A DNA stretch of 64,000 nt from Comamonas sp. 26. GTDB lineage: Bacteria; Pseudomonadota; Gammaproteobacteria; Burkholderiales; Burkholderiaceae_C. Where the stretch lies: NCBI RefSeq assembly GCF_002754475.1, contig NZ_PEFL01000001.1:2046001-2110000 (forward strand), in the 5' to 3' direction. Below, in pieces: positions 25,935 to 36,496 of this stretch (its first letter is position 1; every line of letters starts with the position of its first letter). Under the pieces are notes generated by a model, which saw nothing but the letters and a program-made list of their open reading frames with translations, did not search any database and was not told where the DNA came from. Both the position numbers and the translations under genes were made by a program.

Positions 25935-27686
25935 TCAGGTGTTTTCAGCAGCGCGCTTGTAGACACTGCGCCCCTCCTTGATGGTCTCCATCACCTGCAA
26001 GGACGCAAGTTGGTGCGGCGCAACGGTCAGCGGGTTGTCTGAAAGAATCACCAGGTCGGCCAGCTTGCCAACCTCGATGGAGCCCTTGCGGTCATCTTCA
26101 AAGTGCTGATAGGCCGACCAGATGGTCTGAGCCTTGAGTGCCACCCAGGGGGAAACTCGGTGCTCTGGCCCCAGCACCTTGCCCGTGCGCGTGGTGCGGT
26201 TGACCGTGGCATCGAGCACGCGCATGGATGAGGGTAACGCCACGGGCGCATCGTGGTGAGAGGTGAACACCATGCCCTCCTCCAGCACCCAGCCCGTGGG
26301 CGAGATGTTCTGAGCGCGCGGATTGCCCAGCACCGAATCGCGGTGCCAGTCGCCCCAGTAAAAGGTGTGCATGGGAAATAGCGAGGGGAAGATGCCCAGC
26401 TCCTTGAGCTGAGGAATCTGATCGCGGCGCAGCGTCTGCCCATGAATCAGCACCGGGCGCACGGCTCGTGCTTTTTCGACCGGGCCGCTGGCCCGGACTG
26501 CAGCAATGAACTGGTCGATGGCTGCATCGCCGTTGCCATGCACCAGAATCTGCCAGCCATTGTTTATGGCCTTGGCTACCTGCTCGTTGGCCTTGGCGTC
26601 GCTAATCGCGCCATAGCCTCGATAGCCTTGCTTCTGCCCGTCTGGCGGCACCAGATAAGGCTCAGTCAGCCAGGCGGTCTTGCCCTGGGGCGAGCCATCG
26701 AGCGTGAGCTTGACGCCGCCGATGCGAAAACGATTGGTATAGCTGCGGCTGAAGTTCAGCTTGTTCATGAGCGCGCTGTCGCCCAGCTGCAGGATATCGG
26801 GGTAAGACACCACATCGATGACCAGACGGCGCGACTCGGCAGCGGCCATGGCTGTGGCGATGGAGCCCGCGTCTGAGCGCCCATCCTGCGCCGTGGTGTA
26901 GCCAAACTCCAGGTAGAGTTTCTGGGCTTTTTCCAGCCAGTCCATGGACTGCTCCAGGGTGAGCTTGGGCATGATCTTGCCCAGCGTATGGAAGAAAGCG
27001 TTTTCCTCCAACACGCCATTGGGCTGCTGGCTGCCCGCACGGCGGCGAATCACTCCGCCTTCAGGGTTGGGCGTGCCCGCCCCAATGCCAGCGCGGGCCA
27101 GAGCCGCCGAATTGAGCGCGCCAAAGTGCCCCGACTGGTGAATCAGGGCAATCGGCAGATCGCGCGATACCGCATCCAGATCGTCTCTTGTGGGATGGCG
27201 TCTTTCCTTCAGCTGAGAGTCGTCATAACCAAAGCCCAGCACGATGCCCAGTTGTTTGACCTCGGGCGAAACCTTGATGTATTCGCGCAGCGTCTGCTGC
27301 AAGTCGGCGATGGACGCATTGCCGGCATCAGGGGGCGGCAGCAGATTGGCAGCAATCGCCTGCAGCCCCACACCGCCGATATGGCTGTGCGGATCTACGA
27401 ACCCGGGAAGCAGCGTGCGCCCCTGTAAATCCACCATGCGCGTGGCCGGGCCGCGCATCGCCTCCAACTCTTGCAAAGGACCGGCGGCTGTGATCAGCCC
27501 AGCCGTGACGGCCACTGCCTCCACTTGAGGCTGGGCGTCATTCATGGTGAGAATCGGGCCGCCAAAGTAAATGGCATCCGCAGGCTTTACCGCAGCAGAT
27601 TTGCGCGAAGCACAGGCCGTGAGCCAGGTTGTTGATGACAATGCCGTCAGCGAAGCTGCGGTGGCGAGAAACTGGCGCTTTTGCAT
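25935..27686 (-). CDS. YtcJ-like amidohydrolase, predicted lipoprotein
   Basis: A 583-residue metal-dependent amidohydrolase. The N-terminus MQKRQFLATAASLTALSSTT continues to a lipobox-like LTACAS, suggesting export and lipidation; the KR pair could also mark a Tat-type signal. The metal site DPHSHIGG, the central TAQDGRSD, LVHGNGDAAIDQFI and C-terminal SDNPL are the YtcJ-type (Amidohydro_3) blocks. Substrate unknown. ATG at 27686 has GGAGG upstream, which decides the start. It is convergent with the FUSC gene. Confidence 0.87.
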   Translation of the reverse strand: MQKRQFLATAASLTALSSTTWLTACASRKSAAVKPADAIYFGGPILTMNDAQPQVEAVAVTAGLITAAGPLQELEAMRGPATRMVDLQGRTLLPGFVDPHSHIGGVGLQAIAANLLPPPDAGNASIADLQQTLREYIKVSPEVKQLGIVLGFGYDDSQLKERRHPTRDDLDAVSRDLPIALIHQSGHFGALNSAALARAGIGAGTPNPEGGVIRRRAGSQQPNGVLEENAFFHTLGKIMPKLTLEQSMDWLEKAQKLYLEFGYTTAQDGRSDAGSIATAMAAAESRRLVIDVVSYPDILQLGDSALMNKLNFSRSYTNRFRIGGVKLTLDGSPQGKTAWLTEPYLVPPDGQKQGYRGYGAISDAKANEQVAKAINNGWQILVHGNGDAAIDQFIAAVRASGPVEKARAVRPVLIHGQTLRRDQIPQLKELGIFPSLFPMHTFYWGDWHRDSVLGNPRAQNISPTGWVLEEGMVFTSHHDAPVALPSSMRVLDATVNRTTRTGKVLGPEHRVSPWVALKAQTIWSAYQHFEDDRKGSIEVGKLADLVILSDNPLTVAPHQLASLQVMETIKEGRSVYKRAAENT

Positions 27687-27805
27687 GATGAACCTCCAGA
27701 AGACTGCAGCGTAACCTCTGCCGCAGCAGAAATCATGCGCACCTGTCTTGAAATATCCTTTGAGACAACGCAAAAAACCCCATCAAATCAGTCTCTATCT
27801 CTTTC

Positions 27806-27835
27806 TAATCAAGCGCTAGCAGCTACTAAATACAG
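27806..27835 (+). repeat. Dispersed palindromic repeat, half copy
   Basis: AAGCGCTAGCAGCTACTAAA preserves the right arm only. Between the YtcJ-like gene and the MFS gene end. Confidence 0.6.
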
Positions 27836-27857
27836 AGCACCAGAACCCGCTTCAGCC

Positions 27858-29072
27858 TCAGGCTCTGAGGCGGACCCAGCAGCGGTTCACGCCCAGCGCC
27901 AGCAACCAGCCCAGCACGCACATACTGCCCGTCACCAGCCAGGTGAACTGCCAGCCGCCCATCCACACGGCCACGGCGGCCACCAGTGGCGGGCCGGCAA
28001 ACTGGCCTACGCAAGACCATTGCTGCATAAAGCCCACGGTGGTCGAAACCGTTGACGGGCTGGGAGCTAGGTGCATGGCCGTGGTGAACAAGGTGGCCGG
28101 AATCAGGCCGCCCGTAGCCGAGAACAGAAACACCGCCACAAAACGCAGCCACAGCGGCGCAAGCGGCTCGCCACCAACCTGCACATAGGCCAGCAACGCG
28201 CACAGACCCATCAGTACAAAACCGGTTTGCAGGCAGCGCGCAGGACTCCAGCCACGCTTTTGCAACTTGCCAGAAGCCACATTGCCCAGCAAATTGGCCG
28301 CCGCCACCGCCGCAGTGAGCACGCCTGCCAGCTTGGCGCTGAGCCCAGCTTGCCCATAAAGCGTGGGCAAAAAGCCGATGACACCCATCCACTGACCCGA
28401 ATACAGCATGAAGCCCAGCGACACCAGCCAGGGCCCGGGGCTGCGCAGCGTGAGCGCCAGGCGCGGCCGCCAGCCATCATTGACAGGCGTTGTTGTTGTC
28501 GCTACCAAAGCATGAGCAGTATCCGCAGGCACCATGCGCCATACCGCCAAAAAGGCCAGCATGGAGGTGCAGCCCAGCGCAATCCACCAGGTCTGCCAAC
28601 TGGTCGCCTGCAGCACCCAGGGGCCGAGAAACAGGCCAATGGCACTGCCAATAGGCATGTAAGAGCCCCACCAGCCCATTCGCGCGCCCAGCTCAGACGG
28701 TTTGACACTGCGGCGAATCAGGCCCGGCGCGGGCATGGCGATCAGCAAGAAGCCCATGCCTTCAAGCACGCGCAGCGCCAGCAGCCAGGCAAAGCCCGTG
28801 GCCGCTGCGCCCACCATGCTGGAAAAGGCAATCAGTGCCAGCCCCACCAGCATGCTGCGCCTTAGCCCCCATTTATCGGCCCCAAGCCCCACCACCAGCC
28901 CAAGCGCCATGCCTGCGACCTGCACGGTAGAGAGCAAAAAGCCCGCCTGCACCAGCGATATACCCAGCTCTTGCTGCAGCACGGGCACGGCCGGCGGCAG
29001 CTTGCCCACATGAAGCGAAGCACTGACGCCCGCTGCAACAATGATCCATGAGGGGTTCAGGCTCCGCTTCGC
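27858..29072 (-). CDS. MFS transporter (CynX/NimT-like)
   Basis: About 404 residues with twelve predicted membrane segments. The loop 2-3 motif reads GLGADKWGLRRSM, a form of the MFS signature G-x-x-x-D-R-x-G-R-R. Other visible blocks are WGSYMPIGSAIGLFLGP and a second-half FSATGGLIPATLFTTAMH. The pattern of helix 5 and the absence of a long central loop resemble the cyanate/2-nitroimidazole exporter group, but substrate is unknown. Start is either ATG at 29072 or GTG at 29093; GGTGGAG lies upstream of the ATG. Confidence 0.85.
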   Translation of the reverse strand, partial: AKRSLNPSWIIVAAGVSASLHVGKLPPAVPVLQQELGISLVQAGFLLSTVQVAGMALGLVVGLGADKWGLRRSMLVGLALIAFSSMVGAAATGFAWLLALRVLEGMGFLLIAMPAPGLIRRSVKPSELGARMGWWGSYMPIGSAIGLFLGPWVLQATSWQTWWIALGCTSMLAFLAVWRMVPADTAHALVATTTTPVNDGWRPRLALTLRSPGPWLVSLGFMLYSGQWMGVIGFLPTLYGQAGLSAKLAGVLTAAVAAANLLGNVASGKLQKRGWSPARCLQTGFVLMGLCALLAYVQVGGEPLAPLWLRFVAVFLFSATGGLIPATLFTTAMHLAPSPSTVSTTVGFMQQWSCVGQFAGPPLVAAVAVWMGGWQFTWLVTGSMCVLGWLLALGVNRCWVRLRA

Positions 29073-29198
29073 CATTGTCTCGATAGTCTCCACCGTGTTG
29101 TCTCTTTTTCTCAGGTAGCTGATATGTCAACTATCTAGCATAGGGCATAGCAGGCACGGCTTTGGAGTATCCATCTTGGTTAGAGCCTGTTTAAGCTC

Positions 29199-30065
29199 TT
29201 AAAGAATATCCAGCGGCTCTTTTTGGAGCAGAGCAGGCGATGCTCTATCAATCAGCGCCAGATCTTGCGCATTGAGTTTGAGCTGCAGCGCCCGGGCGTT
29301 ATCTCTCACATGCTCGCTTGAGCCGCTTTCGGGGATAGCCACCACATTACCGCTTCGCATGGCCCAGGCCAGGGCCACCACACTGGCGCTGACGCCATGC
29401 CGCTCGCCTATGTCCGCCAGCAACGTTTCATCTACCAGCTCGGCATGCCCCAGCGGGCAATAAGCCATGATGGTCACCCCGTGCTGCACGCACCAGGGCA
29501 GCAAGTCATATTCAATGCCTCGGCTAAAGACGTTGTAGAGCACCTGGTTGACCACGCAATTGCGCCCGCCGGGCACCTGCCACAGCTCCTGCATATCGTC
29601 GGTATCGAAGTTAGAGACGCCCCAGTGCCGAATTTTGCCCAGCGCCTTCAGCTCCTCCAGTGCGCCCACGGTCTCCGCCAGAGGGGTGTTCCCGCGCCAG
29701 TGCAGCAGGTACAGGTCGATGCAGTCCACCCCCAACTTATAGGCGCTGGCTTCAAACGCACGCTTAACCCCATTGCGACTGGCATTCATGGGCAGCACCT
29801 TGCTGACCAGAAAAGGCTGCGGCTGACTGGCGGGCCAGTCGCGCAGCGCATCGCCAATCAGCTCTTCAGACAGGCCGTCGCCATACATCTCGGCCGTGTC
29901 GATCAGCGTCAGCCCCAGTTGCAGGCCGGTCAGCAAGGCCCGCTTTTCTTCATCCCAGCTACGGCGACCCTGGCCCAGATGCCAGCTGCCCATACCCAGA
30001 TGCGCGTGCGATGCCAAAAAGGATGAAGAGTGGGGAGTCTGGGTAGATGTCTCAGTCACAGCCAT
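29199..30065 (-). CDS. Aldo/keto reductase
   Basis: A 288-residue NAD(P)H-dependent TIM-barrel oxidoreductase. The catalytic tetrad is visible: Asp and Tyr in DTAEMYG, Lys in LVSKVLP, and His in YLLHWRG. IPESGSSEHVRDN near the C-terminus is the cofactor phosphate-binding segment. AAGGAAT sits upstream of ATG 30065; the frame continues to 30125. Physiological substrate unknown. Confidence 0.93.
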   Translation of the reverse strand: MAVTETSTQTPHSSSFLASHAHLGMGSWHLGQGRRSWDEEKRALLTGLQLGLTLIDTAEMYGDGLSEELIGDALRDWPASQPQPFLVSKVLPMNASRNGVKRAFEASAYKLGVDCIDLYLLHWRGNTPLAETVGALEELKALGKIRHWGVSNFDTDDMQELWQVPGGRNCVVNQVLYNVFSRGIEYDLLPWCVQHGVTIMAYCPLGHAELVDETLLADIGERHGVSASVVALAWAMRSGNVVAIPESGSSEHVRDNARALQLKLNAQDLALIDRASPALLQKEPLDIL

Positions 30066-30270
30066 GAGATATTCCTTTGAGATAAAGCAGTTTCCCCTGA
30101 TGCTACAAGCGCCCGGCGCTATCAATCTCGCTGCTTTGGTCAGCTCAGTTTCCGCCTGCCTGGCGCTGCGGCGCGTTTACATCAGTTGCAGCCACTGCTG
30201 TTTGCATAACGCTATCAACATCTGATAGAAATAATTTCCTCAATACATTCATAACACGGGAGTTCTTTGC

Positions 30271-31122
30271 ATGATCAAAACCATTGCCGCCGCCCTGCTC
30301 GGCGTTTCACTGTCTCTGGGGGCGTGGGCCAAGACCGAATCCGCGCCAGAGCTGCCTGCTGAAATCAAGGCCTTGCACTGGCAGGAAAGCGGCAAAGGCG
30401 AAATCGCCGGTAAGGCCAGCGTTCAAATTCCATCGGGCTATGCCTTCCTGGGTCAGGCCGATACCTCCAAGCTGCTGCAAGCCTTTGGCAACCCGCCCAC
30501 CAGCGATCATTTCTTGATAGCACCCAAATCGCTGGACTGGTTTGCCGTCTTCTCCTATGACGACACCGGCTATGTGAAGGACGACGAGAAAATCGATGCA
30601 GACGATTTGCTCAAGTCCATGAAGTCTGGCGACAAGGCCGGCAATGAAGAGCGCAAAAAACTGGGTCTGGCCGCCCTCTATACCGACGGCTGGCAGGTGG
30701 CGCCCCACTACGACACGGCAACCAAACGCCTGGAATGGGGCCTGCGTCTGCGCGATGAGTCGGGCGAGAAGAATGTGAACTACACCTCGCGCATTCTTGG
30801 TCGTGGTGGCGTGATGACGGCTACTCTTGTGTCTGACACCGAGACCCTGAGCCAGAACACCGCAGAGTTTCAGAAAGTGCTGACCGGCTTCGACTACAAC
30901 AGCGGCCAAACCTATACCGAGTTCAAAAATGGCGACAAGGTGGCCGCTATCGGCTTAGGTGCGCTGGTGCTGGGCGGTGCAGCAGCCGTTGCCACCAAAA
31001 AGGGCCTGTGGGGCATTATTGGCGGCTTTCTGGCAGCGACCTGGAAGTTCCTTATCGCCGGTGCTGTCGCCCTGTTCGCCGGTATTGGCAAGCTGTTTGG
31101 CCGCAAAAAATCTGCTGAATAA
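30271..31122 (+). CDS. DUF2167 membrane protein
   Basis: A 283-residue protein with a signal peptide (IKTIAAALLGVSLSLGAWA) and an exported domain containing VQIPSGYAFLGQADTSKLL, the conserved DUF2167 start. It ends in a C-terminal hydrophobic region of about two segments (AIGLGALVLGGAAAV and GIIGGFLAATWKFLIAGAVAL) with a basic tail RKKS. Function unknown. GGGAGTT precedes the ATG. A terminator follows. Confidence 0.88.
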   Translation: MIKTIAAALLGVSLSLGAWAKTESAPELPAEIKALHWQESGKGEIAGKASVQIPSGYAFLGQADTSKLLQAFGNPPTSDHFLIAPKSLDWFAVFSYDDTGYVKDDEKIDADDLLKSMKSGDKAGNEERKKLGLAALYTDGWQVAPHYDTATKRLEWGLRLRDESGEKNVNYTSRILGRGGVMTATLVSDTETLSQNTAEFQKVLTGFDYNSGQTYTEFKNGDKVAAIGLGALVLGGAAAVATKKGLWGIIGGFLAATWKFLIAGAVALFAGIGKLFGRKKSAE

Positions 31123-31178
31123 AAAACCGGCTGCTTAAATGGCTGATTGATCGGCTGATTCAGCGCCCTAGCTCACAC

Positions 31179-31213
31179 CCCCGCGTATCGCTAAGATCGC
31201 GGGGTTTGTTTTT
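31179..31213 (+). terminator. Rho-independent terminator of the DUF2167 gene
   Basis: CCCCGCG and CGCGGGG form a 7-bp stem with a 12-base loop, followed by TTTGTTTTT. Confidence 0.85.
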
Positions 31214-31229
31214 AGAAAGCCACTGCGCC

Positions 31230-32006
31230 TTGTATTTCACGATCACCACGCAGGTGCAGATTGTTCTGATCATCTGCCTGTTTTATCTGTACGACGCCGC
31301 CCTGCTGCTCAAGCCCGAAGAAGGCCTGCTGCGCAAAAGCCGCCGTGGCTGGCTGGCACAGCTGGCAAGCCAGGGCTTTGAGTTGCGCCAAAACTGGCTG
31401 CTGTGGCCGTCTATTTTTGCCATTCATCAGCCTGTGTACCGCCTGCGCTGGAATGCCACGCAGATCACGCTGCCAGGCGATGTAATGCCCGCAACTGCGC
31501 TGGCCACACACGCCCGCAGTTTCAGAGCTTTCGCCCTGCCGCTCTACCTGCTGGGCGCTTTGCTGTTCATGGCTCTGCCTGCCTCGCTGCTGGTGCTGCA
31601 TTCAGAACTGGCCCAGCTCATCACACTGGCGTTGATCTATCTGTGCACGGCCTGCATCAGCGTTCTGGCTTGGCATCACCACAAAAGTGACAGGCCCACC
31701 GCACGCTCCATCGCGGTGCAAATTTTGCTGTGCCCGCCTTTTGCGCTGAATGTGGTGCGCAAGCTGTCTCTGGCCTATGTGCCTCAGCCTGATCTGCTGC
31801 AAACCGCCCATGCGCTGATGGACACGCCCCAGTGGTCTGCCTTTGCCCAGCAAGTACAAAGCGTCATGCAGAGCGAGATGCATGAGCTGGACGATCTGCC
31901 CGAGTACAAGCAGCACCTTGAGCAAATGCAGCAAGCCCTGCGCGCATTAAAGTCCAGTACAGAGGCCAGCGTTCCTGTCGCTCACGCAATGACCCAACCG
32001 GACTGA
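31230..32006 (+). CDS. Hypothetical membrane protein
   Basis: About 258 residues, family not recognised. Hydrophobic segments are at the N-terminus (VQIVLIICLFYLYDAALLL), in the middle (LPLYLLGALLFMALPASLLV and LITLALIYLCTACISVLAW), and around QILLCPPFALNVV; the C-terminus is soluble and charged. No ATG exists near the start. A TTG at 31206 lies inside the preceding terminator T-run, so TTG at 31230 is preferred. The stop is followed by 68 bases before the DUF2322 gene. Confidence 0.6.
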   Translation: MYFTITTQVQIVLIICLFYLYDAALLLKPEEGLLRKSRRGWLAQLASQGFELRQNWLLWPSIFAIHQPVYRLRWNATQITLPGDVMPATALATHARSFRAFALPLYLLGALLFMALPASLLVLHSELAQLITLALIYLCTACISVLAWHHHKSDRPTARSIAVQILLCPPFALNVVRKLSLAYVPQPDLLQTAHALMDTPQWSAFAQQVQSVMQSEMHELDDLPEYKQHLEQMQQALRALKSSTEASVPVAHAMTQPD

Positions 32007-32074
32007 GGAAGAGCAAAAAGACCTGTGCATGGCCCACAATCCATGGTTTCGACGACAACTCACGCGAGCACACC

Positions 32075-32389
32075 ATGGCCTTTGCCGACAACCTCAAGCA
32101 ACTCCCCTCTATCGCTCATATTGCCGAGCTGCAACTGATCGATGCAGCTGGCAATCTGTCCGCCAGCATTCCCAATGCGCCGGGCAAAACCGGTTCTGTC
32201 ACCGTCTATAACGCGCTATTTGCCAAGCACGGCAGCATCAATGTCGCGGCGGCTGAAGAAGGTCTGCAGCTGTTTGCCGAGCATACCGAAGACGCCAAGG
32301 CCCGCCCCGGTGCGCACCCCAATATCGACCGCCTGCTAGACGTGATTGCCAGCGGCAAGGGTTACACCGTCAAGGTCGTGGCCGCCTGA
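32075..32389 (+). CDS. DUF2322 protein
   Basis: 104 residues with sequence strongly reminiscent of DUF2322: LKQLPSIAHIAELQLIDAAG, APGKTGSVTVYNALFAKHG, and GLQLFAEHTEDAKARPGAHP followed by NIDRLL. Small cytoplasmic protein of unknown function, found widely in betaproteobacteria. Its 3' end overlaps the convergent GGDEF gene end by 28 bases. Confidence 0.85.
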   Translation: MAFADNLKQLPSIAHIAELQLIDAAGNLSASIPNAPGKTGSVTVYNALFAKHGSINVAAAEEGLQLFAEHTEDAKARPGAHPNIDRLLDVIASGKGYTVKVVAA

Positions 32390-33588
32390 TCGCCTGGCTT
32401 CTCGACAGAAGCCTCTTCCGGGCCAGCCCATTGCACGCAGTTGCGCCCGGATTTCTTACCCCGATACAGAGCGGCATCGGCCAGCGCCAGCTGATGATCA
32501 AATGACTGCACGCCCATAAACGGCGCTGAAACGCCCAGGGTGGCGGTACAGCGAATGGGGCCATGCATGCTGACGCCCGGGATTTCGATCTGCGCAATCG
32601 CAGCACGTATGCGCTCGGCCAGTCTCATGGCTTCTGCCGTCTCCAGCCCCAGGCAGACAATCAAGAACTCCTCACCGCCCAGCCTGCATTTCAGATCGCT
32701 CTTGCGGGTGCTTTTCTGAATCGCCTCGGCCACATGACACAGCACCATGTCGCCAAACTTGTGGCCATAGCTGTCGTTGATGCGCTTGAAATGGTCAATG
32801 TCCACGATCAAGATATGGGCCGGTGCAGCATTTCTGGAGGCAAAGTGCTGCTCCAGCCCATTGAGCAGACCACGGCGATTGAGCAGCTGTGTCAGCGGAT
32901 CATGCGCGGCCATGGCGCTGAGTTCATCCGTCAGACGGCGTAGAACCAGCCAGACGGCGGCTGGCGGAATGACAGTCCCCAGAAAAGACATATAGAGGTA
33001 AAACAGCGTCTGAAAGCGGCTGTTCATGTTCAACGCCTCCAGGCCGCCCTGCAAGATGAATGCGAACTTCACGGCGTTCAGCACGCCAATACCCGCAATC
33101 AACAGGGCCAGCACGACCGTCTCTACCGGCGTGTCTTTGGCAAAGCTGCGTATGCCGCTGATCAACGCACTGGCCATGCCCAGAAACAGCAAGGCACAAG
33201 ATGCAGCCAGCAGGGCCTGGCGCGCTTCCTGGCCCAGCGTCCATTGCACCAGCGCCTGAGCACTGGTATAGATCACCGCCACCGCCAGCAGTGACCGCAG
33301 CACCGGCACCGGGCGATTGAAAAAATGCAGTGCCCCCAGCAGGTAGGTGACGGGCGCGCACAGCGTCAGCGTGTGATTAAGCGCACTGATCAGGCTCCAC
33401 CCCGGCTGGCCGCCCAGCAACTGCATGATGTAGGCGCAGCCCAGCAGAAGATTGCCAAGCGCAAAGACTTCCATGCCCATTTTTTTGCCATGCAGCCGAC
33501 GGCTGATCAGCATGAACATGACGCAAAAACACAGCAGATGCACGCAGAGCATGCCAAGAATGACGGTAGCAACCATGAATTCGTTCAT
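32362..33588 (-). CDS. GGDEF-domain diguanylate cyclase with membrane sensor region
   Basis: A 408-residue protein predicted to make cyclic di-GMP from GTP. The first 220 residues hold about six hydrophobic segments without a recognised sensor family. The GGDEF domain follows, with DPLTQLLNRRGL, DIDHFKRINDSYGHKFGD and the active-site signature RLGGEEF (allowed variant of GGDEF). RKSD five residues before the signature is the RxxD product-inhibition I-site. No EAL domain. It probably acts alone; its target is not evident. Confidence 0.92.
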   Translation of the reverse strand: MNEFMVATVILGMLCVHLLCFCVMFMLISRRLHGKKMGMEVFALGNLLLGCAYIMQLLGGQPGWSLISALNHTLTLCAPVTYLLGALHFFNRPVPVLRSLLAVAVIYTSAQALVQWTLGQEARQALLAASCALLFLGMASALISGIRSFAKDTPVETVVLALLIAGIGVLNAVKFAFILQGGLEALNMNSRFQTLFYLYMSFLGTVIPPAAVWLVLRRLTDELSAMAAHDPLTQLLNRRGLLNGLEQHFASRNAAPAHILIVDIDHFKRINDSYGHKFGDMVLCHVAEAIQKSTRKSDLKCRLGGEEFLIVCLGLETAEAMRLAERIRAAIAQIEIPGVSMHGPIRCTATLGVSAPFMGVQSFDHQLALADAALYRGKKSGRNCVQWAGPEEASVEKPGDQAATTLTV

Positions 33589-33772
33589 CTCGAATAATGG
33601 CAGGCACTGCTTGTGAGATGCGATGAGACAAACAAGACCTGAAGTAGAAAAGCAATTCAGGCCTTCTTACCCCGCAATCGTAAAGATTTGCAACTTCGCA
33701 CGTCAAGCACATTTCGCCCGGTTTATCGATTCATCCGCGATTCACGCTTGACCTCCATCCATCATCCCCGAC

Positions 33773-34924
33773 TCACCCCCGTCCGCTGAACCTGAGCGAG
33801 GCTTGCCGCACCACCTCAGGCAGTTGCTGCACTTTGGCATAACGCTCGCGCAGCCAGCAGGCATCGTTGCCCTGCGGCCCCAGCACCTGCTTCAAATCTT
33901 GTAGCGCATTGCGACCATTGGCCGGGGCGTAGCTGCTGATTTTCTGCAGCGTCAGCGCGATATGCTCACGCAGTGAATGCTGCTCGCTGCTCACCGGGTC
34001 CACATAGGTCCCGTCCAGCCCAAAGCGGCAAGCCTGAAAACGGTTATAGGTGTAGACCAGATAGTCATCTTCGCTGGGCTCAAACGGCTGCTCGCTCAGA
34101 AACCAGGCCCCCAGCGCCTGGACATAGGCCGCCAGCTGGGCCGCGCGGTCAATCGACAGCGGCGTATCGAACACACGCACCTCCACCGTCCCAAACTCGG
34201 GCTTGGGCCTGATATCCCAGTAAAAGTCCTTCATGCTGTGAATGACGCCCGTGGCCGCCATTTTGTCAAAGTAGCGCTCAAAGTCTTCCCAGTGCAGCGC
34301 AAACGGTGCGCGGCCCGAAAGCGGGAACGCGAAAACGGAGTTGAGCCGGGCTGAATCAAACGCCGTGTCCTGCCCCTGGACAAACGGGCTGGAGGCAGAC
34401 AGCGCAATGAAATGCGGAATGTAGCGCGACAGGCGGTGCAGCATCATCAGCGCATCGTCCGCGCTGGGGCAGCCCACATGCACATGCTGACCGAAGATGG
34501 TGAATTGCTTGGTCAGGTAACCATACAGCGCCGTCATCTCCTTGAAGCGCGGCTTGTCATAAATACGCTGCTGGTGCCATTGCTGAAACGGGTGGGTGCC
34601 GCCACCGGCCAGTGTGATGTTGAGGCGATCTGCGGCCTTGACCAGTGCATCGCGCGTCACGCTGAGCTGCTCATAGGCATCCTGCGCATCCTGGCAGATG
34701 CCGGTGGATATTTCGATCATGCTGGCCGTCACCTCGGGCACGATGGAGCCGGGAACCTTGGCATTTTTCAGCAGCGCCAGCATGTCGGGCGCATAAGGCG
34801 CCATGTCGTAGTGATGGGTGCTGAGCAGTTGCAGCTCAAGCTCTACGCCCAGCGACAGGGCTTGCGACAGGGCGAACTCGCCCAGCTTCTCCTTAGGGCT
34901 CTGAGATTGTGTTTCAGCTGTCAT
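33773..34924 (-). CDS. YbdK-like carboxylate-amine ligase (GCS2 family)
   Basis: A 383-residue member of the glutamate-cysteine ligase type 2 family. [11 protein letters not shown] near the start is the family nucleotide/metal signature, followed by [32 protein letters not shown] and the later [13 protein letters not shown]. coli YbdK has only weak glutamate-cysteine ligase activity, so the true substrate is open. Its start overlaps the antiporter gene end by 11 bases, indicating one transcription unit. Confidence 0.88.
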   Translation of the reverse strand: MTAETQSQSPKEKLGEFALSQALSLGVELELQLLSTHHYDMAPYAPDMLALLKNAKVPGSIVPEVTASMIEISTGICQDAQDAYEQLSVTRDALVKAADRLNITLAGGGTHPFQQWHQQRIYDKPRFKEMTALYGYLTKQFTIFGQHVHVGCPSADDALMMLHRLSRYIPHFIALSASSPFVQGQDTAFDSARLNSVFAFPLSGRAPFALHWEDFERYFDKMAATGVIHSMKDFYWDIRPKPEFGTVEVRVFDTPLSIDRAAQLAAYVQALGAWFLSEQPFEPSEDDYLVYTYNRFQACRFGLDGTYVDPVSSEQHSLREHIALTLQKISSYAPANGRNALQDLKQVLGPQGNDACWLRERYAKVQQLPEVVRQASLRFSGRG

Positions 34925-36167
34925 GGCGCTTCTCCCCTCTTTGCAATGCGGCGCGACCTACACCCCGGTGAGCATCGCCGCTGCGCCACAGGGCGCTGGC
35001 AGCCAGCAGCACGCCCAGCACCTCGCACAGGGCAATCATGGGCAGAGCAATCGCCGCCAGTTGCTGGGCCACGCCCAGATTGAACACCGACCATTGCTGC
35101 ACCAGCGCAGACACCATGAGCAAGGCCACGCCCGACAGCGCGATCTGCCCACACGCCACAGGCCACTGCCTGCGCCAGCCAATGGCCGTGCCGTTGCCCA
35201 GTAGCAAAATTGCAGAAAATTTGGCCACAAGCCTTGCCAGTACGGCGCTTGCCACGACTGAAATCAGAGCAAGCGACAGCCCGACCTGCGCCGCCATGCT
35301 GGCCACCAGCACAAACATCAGCAAATTGAGCATGGCGTTGCCGGCCTGAAAGGCCTGAGGCCAGACCAGCGGCCGGGGGCTGAGATTGCGCAGCAGCAGC
35401 CCTGCCACCATAAAGGCCAGCGCGGCAGAACCGCCCCATTGCTGGGCCAGCAGACACACTGCGACCATGGCAGCCAGCAGGTACAAGGCCGTGGTGTCGC
35501 TGCGCGAAGACTGCCAGCGCAGCACGGGCCAGAAAGCGGCTGTCAGCAACGCAGCCCAGAGCAAGGTGAACAGAACACTGAGCAGCAAACGCCCCAGACC
35601 GGCGCTTGAAAACTGCAGCCCGCCACCGGCAGCGGCGGCCACAGGCAGAAACACCACGGTCAACACCAGCGCGCCCAGCAGCGCCAGCAAGGTGCTGATC
35701 GTGGCCAGCAGCAGGCTTCTGTCGGTAACCGCACCACTGGCACGCAGATCATCGGCAATGCGCAGCAACACAGCAGGTGACGCAGCCATGGACACTACGC
35801 CCACCGCCAGAGCCACAGACCAATCCCAGCCCAGCACCCGCAGCACCCCGCCAACCAGCGCCAGCGTCAGCAGCGACTCACCCAGACTTTGCAAGATCAG
35901 CCACGGCTGGCGCAGCAGCCAGGGCAAGGACAACTGTGAGGCAGCCAGCAGCAGGCTCACGCCCACCGCGACCTCCAGCAGCAGCAAAGTACTGCCTTGC
36001 AGCGGCCATAGCAAATCACCAAACCCCAGCCAGCCGCCTACCAGCCCGACCAGCGTGTAACCCAGCATGCGCGGGTAACCAGTAAAGCGATGAACCAGAT
36101 GACCGAGCAAAGCTGCGGCGATAACCAAGACACACCAGTTCAGAATCGTTTGCGATGCGGACAACAT
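34914..36167 (-). CDS. Cation:proton antiporter (CPA2-type membrane protein)
   Basis: A 417-residue inner-membrane protein with about twelve hydrophobic segments. [17 protein letters not shown] and the paired small-residue helices [19 protein letters not shown] resemble the Na+/H+ exchanger domain of the KefB/GerN group. The usual Asp-Asp or Asn-Asp ion site is not obvious by eye, so transport activity is inferred from family only. No regulatory RCK domain is attached. It is translationally linked to the YbdK-like gene. Confidence 0.75.
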   Translation of the reverse strand: MLSASQTILNWCVLVIAAALLGHLVHRFTGYPRMLGYTLVGLVGGWLGFGDLLWPLQGSTLLLLEVAVGVSLLLAASQLSLPWLLRQPWLILQSLGESLLTLALVGGVLRVLGWDWSVALAVGVVSMAASPAVLLRIADDLRASGAVTDRSLLLATISTLLALLGALVLTVVFLPVAAAAGGGLQFSSAGLGRLLLSVLFTLLWAALLTAAFWPVLRWQSSRSDTTALYLLAAMVAVCLLAQQWGGSAALAFMVAGLLLRNLSPRPLVWPQAFQAGNAMLNLLMFVLVASMAAQVGLSLALISVVASAVLARLVAKFSAILLLGNGTAIGWRRQWPVACGQIALSGVALLMVSALVQQWSVFNLGVAQQLAAIALPMIALCEVLGVLLAASALWRSGDAHRGVGRAALQRGEKRHDS

Positions 36168-36185
36168 CGGCGCCCTCCTGTCTCA

Positions 36186-36380
36186 ATGTCGGACACAAAG
36201 CCAAGCCTTGAATCCGACTTGCTGCAGGCAGCGTTGCGTGAAGGACAGCGAAACCGCTGTCAGAAATGGCTGAAAAGCCGGGTGCAACAACTGCGGGAGA
36301 TGGCTGCCAACCTGCGTGACGCAGACACAGCCACCGCGCACGCCTTGCTCAGCCGCACTGGCAAGGCACTGAAGTCATGA
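36186..36380 (+). CDS. Small hypothetical protein
   Basis: 64 residues, divergent from the antiporter gene. It is charged and helical (SLESDLLQAALREGQRNRCQ, then KSRVQQLREMAANLRDADTATAH) with no membrane segment or known motif. ATG at 36186 is 18 bases from the divergent antiporter start and lacks a clear ribosome binding site, so translation is uncertain. Confidence 0.45.
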   Translation: MSDTKPSLESDLLQAALREGQRNRCQKWLKSRVQQLREMAANLRDADTATAHALLSRTGKALKS

Positions 36381-36496
36381 TACGTGCATGTTGCGAAGCA
36401 ACAAAACACGCTGTCAGCAAAGCAGACGGGCGAAAACCAGAGCCCCTGCACAAGTGGACGCGCGGCGCGATCCCTTGTCTTTGTCTTTGCATTGGC